Below, one piece after another: positions 6,800-11,271 of a stretch of 11,271 nucleotides of DNA; positions within the stretch are counted from its first letter, which is position 1; each line of letters opens with the position of its first letter. The position numbers were made by a program, and so were the translations under genes. The stretch spans positions 1 to 11,271 of the forward strand of contig JADDPU010000129.1 of assembly GCA_016781725.1 (NCBI GenBank). Reading direction: 5' to 3'. Origin of the DNA: Rubrobacter sp. (GTDB lineage Bacteria > Actinomycetota > Rubrobacteria > Rubrobacterales > Rubrobacteraceae). The notes beneath the pieces were generated by a model, which was not told where the DNA came from, did not search any database, and saw only the letters and a list, made by a program, of their open reading frames with translations.

Positions 6800-8032
6800 C
6801 TACTCGCGTTTCTCCTCGGCCCTTTGCGGGGGGCGGGGGGAGAAGGCGCGGTGGCCGGTTATGGCCTGGCCCACGATGAGGGTATTGACGTCGCGGGTGC
6901 CCTCGTAGGTGTAGACCCCCTCGATATCGGCCATGTGCTCCATCACGCGGTAGTCGAGGAGGATGCCGTTGCCCCCGAGGACGTCGCGCGCCGTGGCCGC
7001 GATCCGCCGCGCCTTCGCGACGTTGTTCATCTTGAACATCGAGACCGTCGCCGGGTCAAGCTCCCCGGCGTCCTTGAGGCGGCCGACGTGGATAGAGAGG
7101 AGCTGGGAGAGCGAGATCTCGTTGACCATCTCGACGAGCTTCTGCTGCACGAGTTGGAACGAGGCGATCGGCTGCCCGAACTGCTCTCGCTCCTTGGCGT
7201 AGGCCAGCGCGACCTCGTAGCAGTCCATCGCCTGCCCGAGGCCGTCCCAACCTACCCCGTAGCGCGAGTGCGTGAGCACCGAGAGGGTCGAGCCGAGCCC
7301 TCGCGCCCCCGGCAGCCTGGCGTCCTCCGGGACGTGGCAGTCCTCGAGCCTGACGTGCGTCTGCCAGGCGGCGCGCTGGGAGGCCTTGCGGGGGAGGACC
7401 TCGGCGTGAAAACCGGGGTTGTCGCCTTCGACGAGGAAGCCGGTGAGCTTATCGTCTTCTGTTCTGGCCCAGATCACGGCGACGTCGGAGAAGGAGGCGT
7501 TGCCGATCCATTTCTTCTCCCCGTTCAGCACGTAGCCGCCGTCCTTCTCTGCGGCAGTGGTGGTGAGGGAGCCGGGGTCGCTCCCGGCTTCGGGTTCCGT
7601 AAGGCCGAAGCAGCCGATCTTCTCGCACTTTGCCATCCCCGGCAGCCACCGCAGCTTCTGCTCCTCGGAGCCGAGCTCGTGGATCGCGGCCATCGCAAGC
7701 CCGCTCTGGACGTGCAAGAACGTGGACAGAGACCCCGACCCGCGCGCGAGCTCGGCTATGGCGAGGCCGTAGGCTACGTTGTTCCAGCCGGCGCAGCCGT
7801 ACTCCTCGGAGAAGGTGCCGCCCATGAGACCGAGCTCACCGACGCCGGAGAGCAGGTCGAACGGAAACGCGGCCCTATCCCAGTGGTCCGCGGCCACGGG
7901 GATCACCTCGCGATCCACGAACTCGCGGACCGCGTCCCTGATCGCCCGCTCTTCCTCCGAGAGCAGGCTGCTCGCGTTTATGAAGTCTACCGGCCGGCTC
8001 TCGCGGCGCGTTCCTTCGGGCGTGACGGTCAT
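6800..8032 (-). CDS. Acyl-CoA dehydrogenase, glutaryl-CoA dehydrogenase-like
   Basis: This FAD flavoenzyme of 410 residues, oxidising an acyl-CoA at the alpha-beta bond, has the standard three-domain fold. The flavin/substrate signature is CFGLTEPEAGSDP (141-153), the middle-domain motif is YVLNGEKKWIGN (167-178), and the C-terminal helices include ARDVLGGNGI (348-357). The catalytic base is Glu377 in TYEGTRDVNTLIVGQAITG, very close to the matching segment of glutaryl-CoA dehydrogenases. However, the position I align with the glutarate-carboxylate-binding Arg94 of the human enzyme is Ser103 (SLSTFLHVQSG). True glutaryl-CoA decarboxylation is therefore doubtful, and another short or branched acyl-CoA may be the substrate. 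The frame stays open to 8191, but the start at 8032 has GGAGGAG nine bases before it and lies downstream of a good predicted promoter (8090-8118). An ATG at 8050 is the alternative. Confidence 0.93.
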   Translation of the reverse strand: MTVTPEGTRRESRPVDFINASSLLSEEERAIRDAVREFVDREVIPVAADHWDRAAFPFDLLSGVGELGLMGGTFSEEYGCAGWNNVAYGLAIAELARGSGSLSTFLHVQSGLAMAAIHELGSEEQKLRWLPGMAKCEKIGCFGLTEPEAGSDPGSLTTTAAEKDGGYVLNGEKKWIGNASFSDVAVIWARTEDDKLTGFLVEGDNPGFHAEVLPRKASQRAAWQTHVRLEDCHVPEDARLPGARGLGSTLSVLTHSRYGVGWDGLGQAMDCYEVALAYAKEREQFGQPIASFQLVQQKLVEMVNEISLSQLLSIHVGRLKDAGELDPATVSMFKMNNVAKARRIAATARDVLGGNGILLDYRVMEHMADIEGVYTYEGTRDVNTLIVGQAITGHRAFSPRPPQRAEEKRE

Positions 8033-8041
8033 CTTCTCGGG

Positions 8042-8048
8042 CTCCTCC
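8042..8048 (-). promoter_or_regulatory. Shine-Dalgarno deciding the acyl-CoA dehydrogenase start
   Basis: GGAGGAG on the minus strand is followed by nine bases and then the ATG at 8032-8030. The upstream ATG at 8050, which overlaps this site, has no comparable sequence before it. This supports the 410-residue protein. Confidence 0.6.
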
Positions 8049-8089
8049 ATGCTCGGGTTTCGAGCGCCGCCCGGCGCCCCTTCCCAGGC

Positions 8090-8118
8090 AGCATAGGGTC
8101 TGCCGACGGCCCGGTCAA
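8090..8118 (-). promoter_or_regulatory. Predicted promoter of the acyl-CoA dehydrogenase gene
   Basis: On the minus strand TTGACC (8118-8113) and TATGCT (8095-8090) are separated by exactly 17 bases. Transcription would begin near 8083, about 50 bases before the preferred start codon. The promoter lies inside the upstream extension of the open frame, which argues that the extension is not translated. Confidence 0.5.
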
Positions 8119-8148
8119 TCAGACGGTGATGGCTTTCACGCCTCTCCC

Positions 8149-8176
8149 TTGCCCACCTTACCGAACCCTCTACAAT
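8149..8176 (+). promoter_or_regulatory. Predicted promoter of the alpha/beta hydrolase gene
   Basis: TTGCCC (8149-8154), a 16-base spacer and TACAAT (8171-8176) point toward the plus-strand gene at 8292. Transcription would start near 8183, giving a leader of about 110 bases. A second -10-like TATAGT lies at 8210-8215 with a poor -35. Read together with 8090-8118, this makes the intergenic region a divergent promoter pair. Confidence 0.45.
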
Positions 8177-8186
8177 GAGTGCGTAG

Positions 8187-8200
8187 TGCACTTAAGTGCA
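8187..8200. promoter_or_regulatory. Perfect 14-bp palindrome (putative operator)
   Basis: TGCACTTAAGTGCA is identical to its own reverse complement. It starts a few bases after the predicted plus-strand transcription start, and overlaps the -35 position of the alternative TATAGT promoter. This is a typical place for a dimeric repressor of acyl-CoA or aromatic-acid genes (TetR, MarR or GntR type), but no such regulator is in the window and the site matches no operator I can name with confidence. Confidence 0.55.
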
Positions 8201-8230
8201 AAATACACCTATAGTCTGGAGAGGCTCTGA

Positions 8231-8276
8231 TCCGGTGCGACAGCCGGAACAGGTGGCCAGGTCTCTCGCTGGAGAG
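8231..8276 (+). other. Two short hairpins in the hydrolase leader
   Basis: TCCGG (8231-8235) pairs with CCGGA (8244-8248), and CTCTC (8263-8267) pairs with GAGAG (8272-8276). The second stem ends one base before the Shine-Dalgarno core. The leader is long for a simple promoter-gene gap and might modulate translation. I compared it by eye with common riboswitch cores and found no convincing match. Confidence 0.3.
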
Positions 8277-8284
8277 GGAGGTGA
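8277..8284 (+). promoter_or_regulatory. Strong Shine-Dalgarno of the hydrolase gene
   Basis: GGAGGTGA is an eight-base complement to the 16S rRNA 3' end, seven bases before the ATG at 8292. It is the strongest ribosome-binding site in the window and fixes this start. Confidence 0.8.
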
Positions 8285-8291
8285 GTAGCGA

Positions 8292-9200
8292 ATGCCCGTG
8301 ACGATCACCGAGAACACCAGCATCGACTACGACATCGCCGGTGAGGGGCCGCCGCTACTTCTGATAGGCGGCTTGGGCTTCGGTCGTTGGGGGTGGTTCA
8401 AGCAGGTTCCTGCCTTTTCCCGGCACTTTCGGACCATCACCTTCGACGTCAGGGGTGAGCGGAGGCTCGAGAACGGTGTGGCCGACCTGGTGGACGAGGT
8501 GGTGGCGCTCCTGGATCACCTTGGCATAAAGAAGGCCCACGTCTTGGGAACTTCGCTTGGCGGCTTCGTGGCGCAGGAGCTGGCTCTGGTCAGGCCCGAC
8601 TTGGTCGACCGGCTGGTCCTCGTGTGCACGAGCTACGGGGGGAGGGGCCCCGCGGCCATGTCCCCTGGGGCCCTGGCGGACATGATGGGGTGGGGCTCTT
8701 TCAGCCCGGAGGCGGCGATCCGCAAGGCGCTTGGGGCGGCTACCTCGGGTTCCTACAGGGTAGAGAACCCGGATGAGTTCGAGCAGATCGTCCGCTGGCG
8801 GCTGGCGGACTCGCCCTCAGCCGCCACCTACTACGAGCAGGCGAGGGCCGGGGCGCGGTTCGACCTCTCCCGCGACGTGGAGCATATAACCTCGCCTACG
8901 CTCGTCATCCACGGCGCCGAGGATCGCTACGTGCCCGCTGCCAACGCCGCCGCGCTCGCCGAGTCCATCCCCGGTGCCAGGTTGCGCATGCTCGACCGCG
9001 CCGGCCACCTCGTCTTTATCGAGCGGTTCGCGGAGGTGAACAGGGAGGTCGTCTCCTTCCTCAAGGAGCCGAAGGAGCGAGGCACGCGGAGGAGGCCGCC
9101 GGTTCGGGCGAAGGACGCTGCGAAGACCGAGCGGGGCTTCAGGGGCCTGTCTCGGGCAATCTACCATTGGGTGCAGAGAATCCTGGCCAGGTTCCGCTGA
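8292..9200 (+). CDS. Alpha/beta-fold hydrolase with basic C-terminal tail
   Basis: The 302-residue soluble hydrolase has the full catalytic triad. The nucleophile is Ser88 in the elbow GTSLGG, the acid is Asp211 in HGAEDRYVP, and the base is His239 in RAGHLVF. The oxyanion-hole segment is IGGLGFG (25-31). The core resembles the 3-oxoadipate enol-lactonase/esterase group, where substrate cannot be told from sequence. The fold ends near residue 257. It is followed by an unusual 45-residue tail, first a very basic linker (RRRPPVRAKDAAK), then a predicted amphipathic helix at 281-302 with Arg284, Arg288, His292, Arg296 and Arg300 on one face and aromatic or aliphatic residues on the other. The gene lies 121 bases upstream of phaC on the same strand, so a role in PHA turnover or thioester release at the granule is an inference worth testing. 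No signal peptide is seen. Confidence 0.9.
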   Translation: MPVTITENTSIDYDIAGEGPPLLLIGGLGFGRWGWFKQVPAFSRHFRTITFDVRGERRLENGVADLVDEVVALLDHLGIKKAHVLGTSLGGFVAQELALVRPDLVDRLVLVCTSYGGRGPAAMSPGALADMMGWGSFSPEAAIRKALGAATSGSYRVENPDEFEQIVRWRLADSPSAATYYEQARAGARFDLSRDVEHITSPTLVIHGAEDRYVPAANAAALAESIPGARLRMLDRAGHLVFIERFAEVNREVVSFLKEPKERGTRRRPPVRAKDAAKTERGFRGLSRAIYHWVQRILARFR

Positions 9201-9321
9201 TATCCCGCCACGCGGATGCCTCGCACGCGTGTTACGAAGCCAAGGAGCGGGTAAACTGTGAACCGGGACACGTCAAGAGGATCGTGGCCTGCTCTGAAAA
9301 CCAATCCGAGGAGGACAAACT

Positions 9322-11247
9322 ATGAGCGAGGGCGGAGCTGGCAGACCCGGTACCCCCGGGATGGGGCAGGGCGTCATGGCGCCCTTTGATCTTTGGTCGG
9401 AGTGGATACGGGCGAACATGGGCGCGGTCACGGCGGCGCCCGGCGCCAGCGTCCCCTGGCTCACGACGCCAGGGGTCTCGACCGGCGAGGAGGCGGCCGG
9501 GTTGCCCGAGGGGGCGGTAAGGCACGATCCCTTGCTCTCTACCGTCGAGAAGTTGTGGGACGCCAACCCGATGCAGAACCTGCTGCCGCTCAACTGGGTC
9601 GAGATCACGCGCTCCCTCCAGACCCTCTGGATGCGGGAGATGTCCGACCCGGCGCGCGCCATGCAGCGGGCGACGGACTTCAACATGAAGATGTTCAGCG
9701 CGACGATGGAGACCTGGCGCGAGGCGGCGAACCGCTTCTGGGGTCTCCAGACCCCCAAGGAGGAAGAGCAGGGTCGGCCGGACAAGCGGTTCTCGGACGC
9801 CGATTGGGAGCAGAACCCCTTCTACGAGACGCTCAAGGAGTCGTACCTGCTCGCCTCGGAGTTTCTGCTCAAGGAGGTAGACGAGACCGACGGGCAGGAC
9901 ACCCCCGAGCAGCGGCGCCTCAAGTTCCACCTCAGGCAGTTCGTGGACGCGATGGCGCCGGTCAACTACCTCTTGACCAACCCGGCGGCGCTCAAGCGGG
10001 CGTTCGAGACGGGCGGGGCAAGCCTGGCCGAGGGCGCGCGCAACCTGCTCTCGGACCTGCAAGAGGGCAGGGTAAGCATGACCGACGCCAACGCCTTCAA
10101 GCCTGGGGAGAACCTCGCGATCACGCCGGGCAAGGTCGTCTACCGCAACGATCTCATAGAGTTGATCCAGTACGAGCCGCAGACCGAGAGGGTCTACGAG
10201 GTGCCGGTGCTTTTCATACCGCCCTGGATCAACAAGTACTACATCCTCGACCTTCAGCCCAAGAACAGCTTCGTCAAGTACCTCACCGAGCAGGGCTTCA
10301 CGGTCTTTATGATCTCCTGGAAGAACCCTGACGCCTCCATGGAGGACACCAAGTTCGAGGACTACATGACCAAGGGGCCGCTCGCCGCCGCCGAGGTTAT
10401 CAGGGACATAACCGGCTCTGATACGGTCAACCCGGTAGGCTACTGCGTAGGGGGGACCCTGCTCGCGGTGACGCTCTCCTGGCTCGCGGCCGGGGACGAC
10501 GAGAACCCCTTCGGGGCGCCGACCTTCATGGTGGCGCTGCAAGACTTCAGCGAGGTCGGGGAGACCGAGGTCTTTATAGACGAGCCGCAGATAGAGTTCA
10601 TGGAGCAGCAGATGATGGAGCGCGGTTATCTCGACAACCGCAAGATGGCCAACATGTTCAATTTGCTGCGCTCCAACGACCTGATCTGGTCGAACGTCGT
10701 CAACAACTATCTGCTGGGCCAGAAGCCGCCGGCCTTCGACCTGCTCTACTGGAACGCCGACGGGACGCGCATGGCCCGCGACGCCCACAGCTTCTACCTG
10801 CGCAACACCTACCTCGAGAACAACCTCGTAAAGCCGGGCAAGGTGACGATAAACGGCCGCAAGATAGACCTCCGCAGGATCGAAGGCGACCTCTACGCCG
10901 TCGGCGCGGAGAGGGACCATATAGTCCCGTGGGACTCGGCGTGGAAGATCTCGAAGATCGCCGCCGGCAAGGTCCGCTTCACTCTGGCCAACTCGGGCCA
11001 CATAGCCGGCATGATCAACCCCCCAAGCAGGGGCAAGGGCCGCTACTGGGCCACCGAGAACGGAGGCTCCTTCGACACCGCCGAGGCCTGGCGCAAGGAG
11101 GCCAAGGAGCACGAGGGCTCGTGGTGGGAGGATTGGACCAAGTGGCTCGAAGACCGCTCGGGCAAGAAGGTGAAGCCACCCGAGGTTGGCAGCGAGAACT
11201 ACCCGCCCATAGTGGACGCCCCCGGCACCTACGTCCTGGAGACGTAG
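9322..11247 (+). CDS. phaC: Class I-type poly(3-hydroxyalkanoate) synthase PhaC
   Basis: This 641-residue enzyme polymerises (R)-3-hydroxyacyl-CoA into storage polyester at the granule surface. The lipase-like box is GYCVGG with nucleophile Cys375. The catalytic Asp532 is in GAERDHIVPW and the general base His560 in ANSGHIAGMINPP. Other PhaC hallmarks are PPWINKYYILDL (300-311), the preceding strand VPVLFI, and LQDFSEVGE (406-414). The N-terminal domain (about 1-265) is typical of single-subunit class I/II enzymes, so no PhaE or PhaR partner is expected. The protein is longer than the classical 589-residue enzyme of Cupriavidus, mainly through a Gly/Pro-rich N-terminus and a lysine- and tryptophan-rich C-terminus. 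The ATG at 9322 has GAGGAGG (9308-9314) seven bases upstream. The 121-base gap after the hydrolase gene contains only a weak promoter-like TAAACT at 9252-9257, so co-transcription with that gene is likely. Confidence 0.96.
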   Translation: MSEGGAGRPGTPGMGQGVMAPFDLWSEWIRANMGAVTAAPGASVPWLTTPGVSTGEEAAGLPEGAVRHDPLLSTVEKLWDANPMQNLLPLNWVEITRSLQTLWMREMSDPARAMQRATDFNMKMFSATMETWREAANRFWGLQTPKEEEQGRPDKRFSDADWEQNPFYETLKESYLLASEFLLKEVDETDGQDTPEQRRLKFHLRQFVDAMAPVNYLLTNPAALKRAFETGGASLAEGARNLLSDLQEGRVSMTDANAFKPGENLAITPGKVVYRNDLIELIQYEPQTERVYEVPVLFIPPWINKYYILDLQPKNSFVKYLTEQGFTVFMISWKNPDASMEDTKFEDYMTKGPLAAAEVIRDITGSDTVNPVGYCVGGTLLAVTLSWLAAGDDENPFGAPTFMVALQDFSEVGETEVFIDEPQIEFMEQQMMERGYLDNRKMANMFNLLRSNDLIWSNVVNNYLLGQKPPAFDLLYWNADGTRMARDAHSFYLRNTYLENNLVKPGKVTINGRKIDLRRIEGDLYAVGAERDHIVPWDSAWKISKIAAGKVRFTLANSGHIAGMINPPSRGKGRYWATENGGSFDTAEAWRKEAKEHEGSWWEDWTKWLEDRSGKKVKPPEVGSENYPPIVDAPGTYVLET

Positions 11248-11255
11248 CCCGGCGT

Positions 11256-11266
11256 GGGGAGGGGAG
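11256..11266 (+). promoter_or_regulatory. Ribosome-binding-like sequence at the right edge
   Basis: GGGGAGGGGAG begins nine bases after the phaC stop and ends five bases before the window edge. No terminator-like hairpin separates it from phaC. It suggests that a further plus-strand gene, probably in the same operon, begins just outside the window. Confidence 0.4.
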
Positions 11267-11271
11267 CGCAC

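Noticed and set aside
8033..8191. An N-terminal extension of the acyl-CoA dehydrogenase to an ATG at 8191
   Set aside because: The extension does not look like family sequence. A good predicted promoter lies inside it, and a strong Shine-Dalgarno precedes the internal ATG at 8032.
6533..8230. A 565-codon plus-strand frame opposite the acyl-CoA dehydrogenase
   Set aside because: Shadow of the real minus-strand gene. It has no ribosome-binding site and a low-complexity product, and it would cross the predicted divergent promoters.
8210..8291. A metabolite riboswitch in the hydrolase leader
   Set aside because: The two stems are short, and no conserved core of the TPP, SAM, cobalamin, glycine or fluoride classes could be recognised by eye.
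9232..11271. A 679-codon open frame on the minus strand, opposite phaC
   Set aside because: Strong G/C bias at third positions of phaC removes stop codons from the antisense frame. The plus-strand product has the complete catalytic triad of a PHA synthase, while the antisense product is low-complexity and matches nothing.

Overview
The window reads like a chromosomal segment of a high-GC actinobacterium. Third codon positions are mostly G or C, but ATA (Ile) and AGG (Arg) codons are common. That mixture, the long poly(hydroxyalkanoate) synthase and a Hen1-Pnkp cassette would fit a Rubrobacter-like genome. The taxon is an inference and was not tested by any search. No tRNA, rRNA, CRISPR array or insertion sequence was seen.

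Layout, left to right. Positions 1-66 (+) are the last codons of an unidentified gene. A biosynthetic-type acetyl-CoA acetyltransferase follows (221-1429, +), closed by a strong two-way terminator hairpin (1449-1489) shared with the opposing operon. On the minus strand, reading right to left, lie a 141-residue unknown protein (6233-6658), a GNAT acetyltransferase (5590-6114) and the RNA-repair pair hen1 (4109-5521) and pnkp (1551-4112), whose reading frames overlap by ATGA. Further right is a glutaryl-CoA-dehydrogenase-like acyl-CoA dehydrogenase (6800-8032, -). It is divergent from an alpha/beta hydrolase (8292-9200, +), which is followed by a class I-type PHA synthase (9322-11247, +). The window ends in a ribosome-binding-like sequence that suggests another gene just beyond.

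Two themes are present. The first is acyl-CoA and storage-polymer metabolism: thiolase condenses acetyl-CoA, PhaC polymerises hydroxyacyl-CoA, and the dehydrogenase and hydrolase plausibly feed or trim this pool. The acetoacetyl-CoA reductase (PhaB) that would link thiolase to synthase is not in the window. The second is RNA repair: Pnkp heals and seals broken RNA ends, and Hen1 2'-O-methylates the 3' end so that the repaired site resists being cut again. All the catalytic residues I can place in Pnkp and Hen1 are intact. The cassette is a known system, not a new one.

The least explained signals are regulatory. One is a perfect 6-3-6 dyad overlapping a good predicted -10 box in front of the GNAT gene. 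The second is a perfect 14-bp palindrome just after the predicted transcription start of the hydrolase gene. Also notable are a basic amphipathic tail on the hydrolase next to phaC, and an apparent loss of the glutarate-binding arginine in the dehydrogenase.
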